From NCBI GenBank assembly GCA_033398695.1, contig CM065815.1:98670501-98734500 (forward strand): a stretch of DNA of 64,000 nt, written 5' to 3'. Positions within the stretch are counted from its first letter, which is position 1. Every line of letters starts with the position of its first letter. Positions 31,629 through 43,548 of the stretch are shown here, piece by piece. Under the pieces are notes generated by a model, which saw only the letters and a program-made list of their open reading frames with translations, searched no databases and was not told the DNA's origin. Source of the DNA: Orobanche coerulescens. Its lineage: Eukaryota > Streptophyta > Magnoliopsida > Lamiales > Orobanchaceae. Made by a program: the position numbers and the translations under genes.

Positions 31629-33764
31629 TGTAATACCCGTACTTTTGTTGACCATTTGACCTTTCCGTTCTCCTTATTTTGTTGCTCTGTAAACGCATAG
31701 AGATGTTGTGGATATTGTTATTAAGTCTCGTGCCTTGTTTAGGCCACGATCATATTGTTTAGACCTTTCGGAAGTGTTCTGGGCCAGAGGAATAGCGCAC
31801 GCTAGGTCTAGGCTAACGCACGCTAATTCAGCTTGATTAGCGCACGCTAGCTTTGAACCGTAGCGCACGCTAAGGGACCAGTCAGGTCAGAACCAGTAAC
31901 TCAGACTGCTCTATGGACTGGCGGATTAACGCACGCTAGGAGTTCATTAGCGCGCGCTATTCGTGGTTAGTAGCGCACGCTAACATCCGTCCGTAGCGCA
32001 CGCTAATGGCCGGGTCGGCAGAGGCAGTGAGGTTGTCAGGTTTCTGGACTATCAAGTAGCGCACGCTATGCTTCGGCTAGCGCACGCTCAAATCAAGCAT
32101 GAGCGCACGCTAAGGCATAATGGTAGCGCACGCTAATGTTTTGGTCAGTAGAAGCAGTGGTGTTTTAGACTTTCTGGACTAGCAGGTAGCGCACGCTAGG
32201 CAGCGGCTAGCGTACGCTATATGTGTTGTGTAACGCACGCTAGTGCTCAGTATTAACGCACGCTAGCGGACCCAGGCAGTAAGCTGAGATTTTGGCAGGG
32301 CAGCAGTTAGCGCACGCAAAGGATGTTTCGTAGCGCGCGCTAACATCTTATGGAAGTAACCACTGGACTACCCGGTAACTTCGCTAGCGCACGCTAATGA
32401 AGGAGGCGTAGCGTGCGCTAGACTGGGCAGATATAAATATGACAGTTGACTTCCATTTCGTCATTTCTCACCTACTTCACTCCTTTTCGACGGAAATCGC
32501 TCGGGAGAGACGATCTTGGGCGATTGGAAGCAATCTTCCTTCCAACAACAACATATTTGGTTGGATAACAAGGATTTTTCAACATCTAATTCCTCCTAGC
32601 GTCCGAATCAAGGTAAAAATCCTTAGAACCCTACTTTTTGGGAATTTTGGGGTTTTTCGTAGATTCGTCCGATTTATCCGTTTGGAAGCTTGAGAACCTT
32701 GAGATTATGATGTATCTATACCGTATGCATGCTTTTCCTACGATTTTATGGTTTGGATTGTGCCGTTTTCGGACTTGTGAGATTTTGGACGACTTTCCAA
32801 CCTCTAGTTGATTATCCGTATATCTTTATGAATCGTAGACGGGTTTCGGGGGTTTCTTCGTGTAATTTGAATATGGATAATTGATTATCATATTCCTTGC
32901 GAATCGTTTAGGTGCCGGAAGCGCGTTCTTGGACCTACCGATCTCATACCCCTTTTTCCGTTCGTTTTCTCGATGTCTCAAAGGCAAGTATACATTTATG
33001 ATTGTGCGTTCTCAACTTTGAAAGTAAGAAATATTGATGGTATGATATGAACGAACCGTTTCTACGGCATTCATAGATATATTGATGGCATGATATGAAC
33101 GAACCGTTTCTACGACATTCATATATGAATTGATGGCATGATATGAACGAACCGTTTCTACGGCATTCATACATGTATTGACGGATGATATGAACGAACC
33201 GTTTCTACGGTATTCATATACGTCTTGATGTGGCACTATGAGATTTTAGTTATTCCGGAATACTAGCCTTAAATTGACGAATTGACGGTTACATTTACCT
33301 TATTGTCGAGAAGTATTGTGTTTCATACTTGATATCCTTGCACTAGCTATTCGACGGCTAACCCCTTTATGGGGAAAATACGTTTTATGTATTTCAGGTT
33401 CCAAGAGAGCGGACAAAGGTGTATCGGGTCGGCATGAAGATGGTGGGCAAGTGTGATAATCGTGTTTTTCTTCCGATTATGTTTGGAGTTTCCCATTCGG
33501 TGTTGTTGTATCTTGGATCGCTATTGAATACTCGAGTATTGTTTTCCATTTTCCTTGATGTTCCTACTGTTTGCCGAAGTATTGATTCGAGTTGTGTTGT
33601 TTGTGAATACATTGGTTATGTTTTGAATACCTTTGTATTGTTTTTCATCCCTTTGTGTGTAGACCTTATCGGTCAAAATTTATGGTTCCGCGTATGTTTA
33701 GCCTTGTGGGTCCCACGGCGGGACTTACTACTGTAATATCCCTGAATAACTCGGGGGTGTTACA
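31629..33764 (+). repeat. D 5' LTR
   Basis: Contains the palindrome array (31793-32420), ATATAAATAT (32431-32440), and four tandem 48-bp units of the ATTGATGGYATGATATGAAC type at 33033-33224. The ACTAGC...GCTAACCCC...GGGG block is at about 33341-33375, with a TTTCAGGTTCCA acceptor-like site after it. Its last 350 bp differ from the 3' LTR mostly at CAG/CTG sites. Confidence 0.93.
31793..32440 (+). promoter_or_regulatory. D 5' LTR palindrome array: four quartets, two pairs, then TATA
   Basis: About twenty TAGCGCACGCTA-type motifs. Quartets begin at 31793, 31927, 32057 and 32187 (steps of 134, 130 and 130 bp). A pair follows at 32308 and a terminal pair at 32385-32420. Spacers carry TGGACT (CTGGACT in most). 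TATA box ATATAAATAT at 32431. Confidence 0.8.
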
Positions 33765-33988
33765 GAATATGGTATCAGAGCTTAGGTCTATGGATACCTA
33801 GGCTGTCGGTCTTTTGGGTCGATCGAGTTGTCATTTGTCCGCAGTATCACTACTTTGCCATCATCACAGTGCGACCGGTACCTGTAAGACCTCTTATTCT
33901 TCTGGTGTTTCCTTGTTCGTTTTGCTTCGTTTTGTTAGTATTCGTGAGAATCGGTCACTTTGATGACGTGTAATTTAAGTGTGCTTAC

Positions 33989-35060
33989 GTGACTTGTGTG
34001 TTCTTCAGTATGTCAGCTGGTAGGGGCCGTGGCCGTGGACGTGGAAGAGGTCGTGGCGCGGCCGTTTCCATCAGTTCTGTTGCGGGGTCAACCAACCCCA
34101 GCTTGTCAAACTCGGTGCATCCCGACACCGAAAGTCAGCACGACCAGTCGAATGGCCAGGGGAACAACGCGGACATTGGAGTTGCGAATGTACTTCAACA
34201 ATTGGCCGCCCAGATGACCATTTTAGCCCAAACAGTTCAGCTGAATAATCCGAACCCGAACACAGATGCCTTGCTTCAGAATGTAATTCGTATGCACCCT
34301 CCACAATTTGGCGGTGCCACAGATCCGTTAGGATGGGAAGACTGGCTAGCGGAATTGGAAAAGATTTTCGAGGCGGTTGACTGCCCCGAAGTGAGGAAAG
34401 TACCGATTGCTCAGTATTTCCTCACCAAGGAGGCCGCTACCTGGTGGAAGGTCATCAATCCACAGGATCTCATTGCCACATGGGAGGAATTTAAGGAGCT
34501 TTTGGAGGCTGAGTTTTGTCCTTGGCCGGTGCGAGAGAGCCGAATCCGAGCCTTTTTCGAGGCTAAACCGCAAAACATTCCTGTTTCGCAAGCGATTGTT
34601 GAGTACAACCAACAACTAATCCACGTGAAGGATCAAGTACGGAACGAGCATGATAAGATCCGTTATTTTGATATGCGGATGAATTTGGACTTACGACGGT
34701 ACATGGCCGGATTTGCTTGTACCACACTGAAGGAGTACCAGGACAGAGCTTTAGCCCATGATATGTTAAGCCCCAACAACGATACCATTGAAGAACCGAA
34801 GAAGCAGAAAGTCGCGGGCAATTTTTCTGGCTCTAAGGGTGGCAACTTTCCGAGGTCACAGACAACTAACCGATATGCCTGATCGTCACGTTCTAATAGA
34901 GGAAAGAGGGTTACCGTCCTACTCCGGCACCACAAATCGCACGGTGACTTGCTATAATTGTGGTCAGCCTGTGCCACGTCGATTTGGAATGCAACTTTCC
35001 ACCATTGAAGTGTCACACGTGCGGACAGATGGGGCATAGGGCGGCTTATTGTTTGAACCA
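33989..35060 (+). pseudogene. D gag, frame disturbed around the zinc knuckles
   Basis: Likely start [16 protein letters not shown] at 34010. The capsid domain (WEDWLAELEKIFEAVDCPEV, IAQYFLTKEAATWWKVI, FCPWPVRESRIRAFFEAKPQ) fills an open frame to 34882. The first zinc knuckle (CYNCGQPVPR) is damaged and out of frame. The second, [14 protein letters not shown] at about 35010-35053, is intact but in yet another frame. The damage is confined to about 34880-35160 while sequence on both sides is clean, so consensus error is possible. Confidence 0.85.
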
Positions 35061-36818
35061 AATCGGACTTTGGACACTCGGGCACGCTTGACACCACTTG
35101 ATCAAAGTATGAATCAACGTCAATCTTTTGGTCAACCTCAATGCACTTCGGCAGGGGCCGGGACGGTCGAATGCTTTGGAGGAGATTCTAGCGTCGGTTC
35201 GGTACAACCTCGGGTTTATGAGATGCGTCGAGCAGATTTAACCCGACGCAGCGGTGGCTTGTGTACCATCCATATTTTATCTTATCCAGTCCGTGTACTC
35301 TTTGATACGGGTGCTACACATTCTTTTATATCTTTGGATTGTGTACGCCGTTTGAATATAACTTGTTTAACTGCTTGCGATCCCTTTATCGTGAAACTAC
35401 CCAGCGGGGATAGGATTGTGGGGAATCGGGAGATTAGAGACTTTCCGGTGAGTATATCCAGTATGGAATGGTTATCGAATCTGATCGTAGTTGATATAGA
35501 AGGCAAGGATGTGATCCTCGGCGAGGATTGGCTTGATAATCATCAAGCGATTATGAACTACCGTACCAAGGTTATCACCATGATGACTAAAGACGGATCC
35601 GAGTACTCCTTTTTGGGGCATAAGTCGGGACTATCCAAGTTACTTATCAGTGCCATGAAGACCGTAAAACTTTTGAATAAAGGTTGTACGGGCTATTGGT
35701 GTTATGCCTTGAAAACGGAAGGAAACGAAATCGATTTCTCTTCGATTCCGGTTGTTAGTGAGTACCTGACGCGTTTTTCGGATGAACTCCCGGATTACCG
35801 CGATCGAGAGATAGAATTTGCTGTGTACTTTGAGCCAGATGCGGCTCCGATTTCTAAAGCACCTTATCGGATGGCACCTTCCGAGATGCAAGAATTGAAG
35901 AATCAGTTGGGAGAACTTCTGGAGAGAGGGTACATCAGACCGAGCGCTTCGCCTTGGGGAGCGCCTGTTCTTTTCGTGAGGAAGAAAGATGGTTCACTAC
36001 GTTTGTGCATCGACTACCGTGAGCTGAACAAAGTAACCATCAAAAACAAATATCCTTTGCCTCGTATAGACGATTTATTTGACCAATTGCAAGGGGATAT
36101 GGTTTTCTCGAAGATTGATTTAAGATCCGGATATTATCAACTCAGGGTGAGGGAGTCCGACATTCCGAAGACGGCATTTCGGACGAGATACGGGCATTAT
36201 GAATTTGTAGTTATGCCTTTTGGGTTGACTAATGCACCGGCAGTATTCATGCAGTTAATGAATAAGATATTCATCGAGTACCTCGACAGGTGTGTAGTCG
36301 TCTTTATTGATGACATCTTGATATATTCTCGAGATAAGGAGGAACATGCCCGACACTTGCGTTTGGTTTTAGATATTTTGAGAACCGAGCATTTCTATGC
36401 AAAATTCTCGAAATGCGAATTTTGGTTGGAAGAAGTTATGTTTCTCGGCCATGTGATCTCGGCCGAAGGGGTTCGTGTAGACCCGCAGAAGATTGAGGCA
36501 GTGCTAGATTGGGCACCGCCTAAAAATGTTAAGGAAGTTCGTAGCTTTTTGGGCCTTGCTGGATATTACCGTCGGTTTGTCGAGGGGTTCTCGAAACTCG
36601 CTCGGCCGCTTACGAAATTACTCCAGAAGACCGAAAAGTTCGTTTGGACGGATGAAAGACAACAGAGCTTCGATGAACTGAAGAGGCGTTTGACTTCAGC
36701 ACCGATTTTAACCTTGCCACATGGTAGTGAGGGCTTTGCAGTTTATAGTGATGCTTCGGGTCAAGGTTTGGGTTGTGTACTTATGCAGTATGATAAGACG
36801 ATAGCTTTTGCGTCATGA
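35049..36818 (+). pseudogene. D protease, RT and start of RNase H, ends at in-frame TGA
   Basis: The 589-residue frame holds the protease ([14 protein letters not shown], catalytic DTG present; [17 protein letters not shown]) and an entire reverse transcriptase. The latter shows [51 protein letters not shown] and [15 protein letters not shown]. RNase H starts at [19 protein letters not shown] at 36816-36818 replaces an Arg codon (CGA in C and B: YASRQL), a C-to-T transition. The frame continues after it. Confidence 0.9.
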
Positions 36819-37458
36819 CAATTAAAGCCCTATGAGATGAATTATCCTACCCACGATTTGGAATTGGCCACAATTGTCTTCGCACTCAAGATTTGGCGGC
36901 ATTATTTGTATGGTTCACCGTGCCGGATTTATACCGATCACAAGAGCCTGAAGTATATTTTCAGTCAGATGGAGCTGAATATGAGACAGAGGCGTTGGTT
37001 AGAGTTGATAAAGGATTATGATTTAGAAATTCTTTACCACCCCGGTAAAGCTAATGTCGTTGCGGATGCTTTGAGCCGCAAATCGGCATCTCTTCAAATG
37101 CTCGAGGTTCTTACATCTCAGACGAAAATTCGTCAGGATTTAATTGAGCAAGGGATAGAAGTTTGGCTTCAGCGAGTACATGGACAGTTGTGTACTCTCG
37201 AGATTACATCATTCTTAGTTGATGACATCAAGGGGAAGCAGTGGAGTGACCCGATGATTTCTCAACTGAAGGAAGACGTAATTAAAGGAAAAGCTCCTGG
37301 TTTTATGGTTCACGAGGATAGTATTCTGAGATTTCAGGGCAGGCTTTGTGTCCCGAACGATTTAGAGTTGAGGCAGAGAATTCTCCGAGAAGCTCATGCT
37401 ACGCCTTACTCGATCCACCCCGGGACGAGTAAGATGTACAAAGATTTGAAGCGTAATT
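36819..37458 (+). pseudogene. D RNase H end and integrase zinc region, cut by E
   Basis: Continues the same frame: [39 protein letters not shown], then the linker and the histidine part of the integrase zinc region ([20 protein letters not shown]). Element E interrupts at KRN. The other side, at 47482, resumes with FWWNNMKKD when one TAATT copy is ignored. Confidence 0.9.
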
Positions 37459-39854
37459 TGTAATACCCAGTTGTAATTCAGTAATTATCATTCAGTATTT
37501 ATCATTCAGTAATTGATACTCAGTAATTTCATTCATCATTGATCATTTGTCACTCATATTCAGTCATGGTATTCATCATTCAGAGTAATTGTACCGTGTA
37601 TCAATCGTCATTCATCACTAATCTGATTGGAGTTTCGTGCCGTGTTTATCATCATTGTCATTTTCGTTGTGAGCTGTGCGTGAGGAGTAGCGCACGCTAC
37701 ATACTCCTTTTAGCGTACGCTAATTGGGTATAGGTAGCGCACGCTACCACTCAGCTTTAGCGCACGCTAAGGTTTACATTGCCGATCCGAAGGTACTGAC
37801 CTGCAGTGAGCAGGCAGCGCACGCTACGATTGGTAAGTAGCGCGCGCTAGTGGGTTGAAGTAGCGCGCGCTACTTACTGGACTGCACTGGATTAATTCAT
37901 AGCGCACGCTATGTGTTGTTGTTAGCGTACGCAACCGATATATTAGCGCACGCTAAACAATTGTTGTAGCGCATGCTATCGGGGTCGAATCGGAGGTCGA
38001 CGGTTTTACGGACTCAGTCCGGGCATCAATATTTCGTTAGCGCACGCTAATAATGGGTCTTAGCGCACGCTAGTAGTATGGCCGTAGCGCACGCTACAAG
38101 AAGGTACGTAGCGCGCGCTACCGTGTTCGGACAGTGGGTACTGGACTACCCAAATTACCCGTTAGCGCACGCTACGCTCAAGGGCTAGCGTACGCTAACC
38201 TGGACTGACTATAAATTGGACAGTTTAGTCAGAGTTCGTCATTTATTCATCTCATTTCATTCCTTCGGTAATTTTGGGCGATTTCGAGCGATTCGGAGAG
38301 GATTCTTCGAGGTGTAATCATCAATCATCATCTTCAAGATCATCTTTCGGATTAATCATCATTTCATCATCTTCATCGTATCGAATCAAAGGTATTAATC
38401 TCTTGGATCTAGAATTTCGGATTTTTGGGTTTTTCCTCCCGATTTCTTCGTGTAAGCTTGGATTATCATTGGAATATGTTGGATAAGGATTATCTACCTT
38501 GGATAAGTATATTCTTACGGATTTAATGGTTATTTTCGGAATTATTTCAAGAACCCTTGGGGTTGACTTCGGTTATTTTGGGGATTTCCGATTGTCGTTT
38601 CTATAAACTTGAATTGTGGATTTCTATGAGATTATTGATGTCATTGATAATGTTTTGCTGGTTTGAATCAATCATTTTGGAGTTGGTTCGATAATTCGGG
38701 TTTGGTTTTAACCAACGGGTATCTCAATGTTTTCGTTAGAGTTCATCTACGAGTTCGGATATTGTTGTATCGACGTTTGGGTCGGTTATGATCGTATTTG
38801 ATTCGTGTATTGATCGGTTGTTGGTAACTATTGTTGTTCAAGGTTGTTCGAGCGGCCAGACATTTCATTTTGGAAGTTGTTCGTGGAAGGACATTCTTCA
38901 TCGGTATTGAGTAAGTTAATTCTTACTCGGTTAAAAGGATATTCATTCCTTTTGTCGTTGTTCATTCATAATCGTAACTCATTCATCATTGTATTAACCG
39001 TATCAAAACTTGTCATTGTCAATTAATCACCTCAGTCATAAGGAGCAGCGGTTCGATCATTTCATTGAGCTATCATTCATTTCACCATCATTTAATCTTG
39101 GTGAGTCATTATTCATCTTCGTTGTCACTTTTGTCATATTGTGGCATTCCGGTCATCTTGCGTGCGGTTGGTATGTGTAGGATTTTCATGTCGGGCACAT
39201 TATAGTCGTGTGTTGGTTGGTGGCCTCACATTGGGTGTGCACACGAGTTGATGGCTTCGTGAGATCGATTAGGTACAAGACCACACGTGTATTCGATCAA
39301 TACTCGTTGGTGGCTTGTGCGGACACATTTCCATCCGGACGTAGTGTGGCGCCATTTTTTTGAGCCGTCTTGATAGTCGATTCATATAGCATGTTTGATT
39401 GCGTATGTTTCGACAGGATAATTCATAATTTGAGATATTTCATGATTGTGTATTTTCAACCCTTGAGGATTGTTGTTACGTAATCGGCCCGTTGGGGATA
39501 CTGCTTTTTCGTGTCATGGCAAGGCTAAGGCACGGGAGAACATGGTGACGGCGAGAGTCCCAGTGATACTAGTAGGGGCCCGATCTATTGATCACTTATG
39601 TTTTCTTCATTTATTCAGCTGCAGACATTCCGTTTGAATATTCATTTCACTCGGTGTTGTATATTTTATCTCCATATAAAATATACTTGTATTGATATCA
39701 TCACAGGTATGTTGTATGAAACTCCTCATCGGAGTAATTAATTGTGTAATGTGGTTCGGTACTACATTTACCTGTAATTCATTCATTTTCATTACTTTGG
39801 TGGGTCCCGATCGGGGTCCACGGCCGTAATATCCGCCTAGTTTGGGGTGTTACA
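37459..39854 (+). repeat. E 5' LTR
   Basis: Shows the palindrome array (37688-38197) and TATAAATT (38210-38217). Compared with the 3' LTR it lacks about 50 bp around 37770-37890 and differs at many CAG/CTG sites. Example: GTCGAATCGGAGGTCGACGG here, GTCAGATCAGAGGTCAGACA in the 3' copy. Confidence 0.92.
37688..38217 (+). promoter_or_regulatory. E 5' LTR palindrome array and TATA
   Basis: As in the 3' LTR, but the second quartet has lost a motif together with its spacer. It ends with a pair (TAGCGCACGCTA, TAGCGTACGCTA at 38186-38197) and then TATAAATT. Confidence 0.75.
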
Positions 39855-40344
39855 GAGTTGGTATCGGAGCGTGGTTTTGAATACTACCCTCCAAGTCATG
39901 TCTCATTTGAAATCATCGTCATCGGACTAGTATCATTGGACTTTCGCGTCACGTGTGACCTGTGCAAATGCCGAGCCAATCAGACCAAGAACTGTAAGAT
40001 TTCTAATGCCATGGTATAATTTCTGGCATTAATCATTCATTCATAATTCATCAGTTAACAATCCTCAATCATCATTGTCATTTTGACCGGGACGGTCAGG
40101 TTAACTCATTAAGCACCCAATTCATTTCATTACTCAGTTGTTGATCTTGAAGATCATATCATCAATCTTGTTAAATTATTCAAGATAATCATTTGATAAC
40201 CGTCAGCTAATCATGTCACGTCAACTAATCATTCATGTAATCGCTGTATTTGAGCGCGTATGCTCATTTTCATCATTTCATAATATAATCATAATGTGAT
40301 ACTCATGCGAGATATATAATCATCATATGACTTTCCACTTCAGT
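39855..40344 (+). other. E untranslated leader
   Basis: Primer site at the start, then ATTCATT-rich sequence without a reading frame up to the gag ATG at 40345. The equivalent leader of G is at 62513-62988. Confidence 0.6.
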
Positions 40345-41556
40345 ATGGAAAGGTGGCGGAAGGGCGTGGAGGACGAGGCAGTCGAGCGGGCCGAATCACG
40401 AGAACTCTTTCGAACACACGTGCAAAAGCCAGGAATAAAGCTAACTCATCGGCGGTGACGCTGCCACTCATTCACCTAGACGCGATCATTCACTATCGAA
40501 GTCGTACCGGACACGGCTCGGTCGAGAGGTGTCGGGTTGACCCACTCGCATTTATGCGAGGGCATGATGGCCCAAATGACCAGATGGCTCGATTGATGGA
40601 GACGATGCATAACTCGTCAATCAAAATCAGCGAGCTCCTCCGCCGCCACCTCGGAGGCAAGAGAGGGTGTAAGCAATATCATTAGCGATATCTCTCGCGG
40701 CTGACCACCTACCTTTGAGGGCTCATCGGCGGCGGATATTGTTCATTGGCTTGAGCATTTTGAGAAGTTATTTGCTATGGTGGATTGCCACGAAGGGCAT
40801 AAAGTTTCGATTGCGGCTTACTATCTCGGTAAGAGCGCTCATTCATGGTGGTTATCGTTGAAGCCCAGACGGATCATGTACTTGGGATCGATTCAAGACT
40901 CTCATGATGGAGAGGTACTATCCGGCCCCACTCGGGAGGCCAAGTTGTCGGAATTACTCACTCCCGACCTTTCGGCGGATGATGATGTTCTCGCCATCGC
41001 CGAAAAATTTGAGAACTTCTTAGTTCGCCTCATCTATCATTCACTCGAAGCGGACAAGATCAAGTATTTCAAGAAGGTGAAACCGTATGAGACTTCAGTT
41101 ACTTAATCATAACTGTACCACTCTGGCCGAGTTCATTGAGAAAGCTCTTACTTACGAGCTTATGGCTAAGGAAATTGCTAAGCAGCAACCTTCGTCTGCT
41201 AACAAGAAGTCCAAGAACCGTAATCAGTCTGACGGGAGTCAGGCCACTTTCAAGAAACCACGTGCGGGCTCTACTTTTTCTGAGCGACCTCCCATGGCGT
41301 CTAAACCCGCGGAATCTCAGTCGCGAGTGGCCAGTTCGGCCATCACCTGTTTCAACTGTGAGGAACAGGGTCATTTCAGCACCAAATGTCCGAAGCAGTC
41401 TGTCACGTGCCACAACTGTGGGATTGCTGGGCATAGGGACCGTTTTTGCCGTAGGGACTCTAAACCCACTCCGGCGTCATCTCAAGCCCCAGGTCATTCA
41501 GCGGTGCAGAATCAGGCCACTCAGTCGGCGTCGTTCCAGGGCAGCGGGAGCTAAAG
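40345..41556 (+). pseudogene. E gag, frameshifted in several places
   Basis: Gag related to that of G (62512-61390). Pieces in different frames: a Gly/Arg-rich start (EGRGGRGSRAGRITRT), capsid segments VDCHEGHKVSIAAYYLGKSA and HSWWLSLKP (from 40777), and the C-terminal part with two intact CCHC knuckles. These are CFNCEEQGHFSTKC and CHNCGIAGHRDRFC (41087-41554). At least three frameshifts separate them. Several breaks fall where G has CAG or CTG and E has CG or a shortened sequence, so at least some may be consensus errors. Confidence 0.85.
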
Positions 41557-43548
41557 GCGGGCTAAGAGCTATCGAGGCAGGAGCGTCGGTTCGGGGCAGC
41601 AAGCCCCGAATTTATGAGATGAAGAAAACCGATGATCCGAGGCCCGAATGATCTCGGTACACTCGATATTCTATCTCAACTTCGTGTGTACCCTTTTTGA
41701 TCTTGGTGCATCTCATTCATTCATTTCCGAGTCATGTTTGAGTAGACTACGTGCAGGTAGTGCTACTAGTTGTGAGCCTTATGTCATTGGCCTACGATGG
41801 TAGACGAATTATCGGTAAGTGAGATTGTAATGTCGATTCGATTTCATGGTCGTGTATGGCGTGGACCTAATCGTAGTAGATTTGCCGAGGGACGGCGTCA
41901 TCTTGGGTATTGATTGGATGGATCGTTATGATGCCATCATTAGTGTCCAAAGCGTTTGGTCACTATCATTTGAACGATGGAGTCGAATGTGTGTTTCAGG
42001 AGGTAATCCATTACTGCAGTAAAGTCATTAATTTGATGAAAGCGGTAAGGTTACTCAATCGGGGATGTGTCGGTTATTGGTGCTACATGGCCAAAACCGA
42101 GAAATCATCGATAATGTTAACGGATATTCCGGTGGTGAGGGAATATGCCGATGTTTTTCCGCACGAGTTACGGTTTGCCTCCACGAGAGGATGTGGAATT
42201 CACGATTGAGTTGGAGCACAGTACGTCCCGATATCGAAGGCACCGTCCGGATGGCCCGACCGAAATGCAGGAATTAAAGAACCAACTTGAGGAGTTGTTC
42301 GAGAAAGGTTATATCCGACCGAGTGCGTCCCGTGGGAGCACCGGTGTTGTTTGTCAAGAAGAAGGATGGTTCATTCCGCTTATGTATTGATTATCGGGAG
42401 TTGAGCAGGTGACGATCAAGAATAAGTATCCCTTACCCCGTATTGATGATCTCTTAGATCAACTTGGGGAGCTTGTATTTTCCAAGATCGACTTAAGATC
42501 TGGATATCATCGATTCGGATTCGAGTCGGATATCGCGAGGACGGCGTTTGAACACGCTATGGTCATTATGAGTTTGTGGTTATGCCGTTCGGATTGACTA
42601 ATGCACCTGCGGTATTCATGGAGTTAATGAATCGGGTCTTCATCGACTTTTTGGATCGGTTTGTTGTTGTCTTCATCGATGACATTTTGATTTATTCTCG
42701 TGACCAGGAGGAACACGAGTTTCACCTTCATCAAGTGCTCGACGTGTTGAGACGAGAACAACTTTTTGGGAAGTTTTCCAAATGTGAGTTACGGATCTCG
42801 AAGTGACTTTTCTCGGACATGTAATTTCATCAGACGGAGTTCGTGTCGATCCTCAGAAGACGGAGGCTATTCGGGATTGGCTACCTCCGAAGAACGTTAA
42901 GGAAATCCGAAGTTTTCTCGGATTAGCGGGTTATTATCGGCGGTTTGTGGAAGGATTTTCTAGAATCGCCCAACCCTTAACGAACCTTTTGCGGAAGGAT
43001 AAGAAATACACGTGGTCCGACGCGTGTCAACGGAGTTTTGAGGAACTCAAAAGCCGGTTAATGTCAGCACCTGTACTTTCCTTGCCACAGGGGACGGAAG
43101 GATTTGTGGTCTATAGTGATGCGTCCGGACAGGGTCTCGGATGTGTACTCATGCAGAACGGGAAGGTTATTGCCTATGCTTCACGGCAATTGAGACCTTA
43201 CGAGGTTAATTATCCGACCCACGACCTGGAGCTAGCGTAGTGGTGTTCGCTTTGAAAATTTGGCGTCATTATCTTTATGGCGTTACATCGAGATATTCAC
43301 CGATCATAAGAGCTTAAAGTATATATTTACTCGAAGGAGTTAAATATGCGTCGAAGCAGTGGTTGGAATTAATCAAAGATTATGATATCGAGATCCTCTA
43401 CCACCGGGCAAGGCGAACGTTGTCGCGGCGCCTTGAGTCGTAAGTCCGTTCGGGAGCAGATGCTTGCCCGTTTAACAGATTCGAAGGAGCTTGGCGGGAA
43501 TTCCTTAGATCCGAGATCGAGGTCAGCGGCGAGTTCGGGCGGCTTTGT
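41557..43548 (+). pseudogene. E protease, RT and RNase H, heavily frameshifted
   Basis: Recognisable pieces, each in a different frame: protease remnants around 41680-41940 (a G-like DTGASHS region, disrupted), and MKAVRLLNRGCVGYWCYM with VREYADVFPHEL (41910-42209). RT pieces are [14 protein letters not shown] (42409-42597) and [20 protein letters not shown] with [15 protein letters not shown] (42576-42806). [20 protein letters not shown] through [16 protein letters not shown] and THDLELA spans 42803-43240. The stretch 43241-43548 (RNase H end) has a break every 20-50 bp. Element G gives the template for these assignments. Confidence 0.85.

Noticed and set aside
32944..33236. ORFs with repeated YECRRNGSFISCHQ-type peptides (also 49903-50313)
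   Set aside because: Reverse translation of the 48-bp tandem repeat in the D LTR; no gene context, present in both LTRs.
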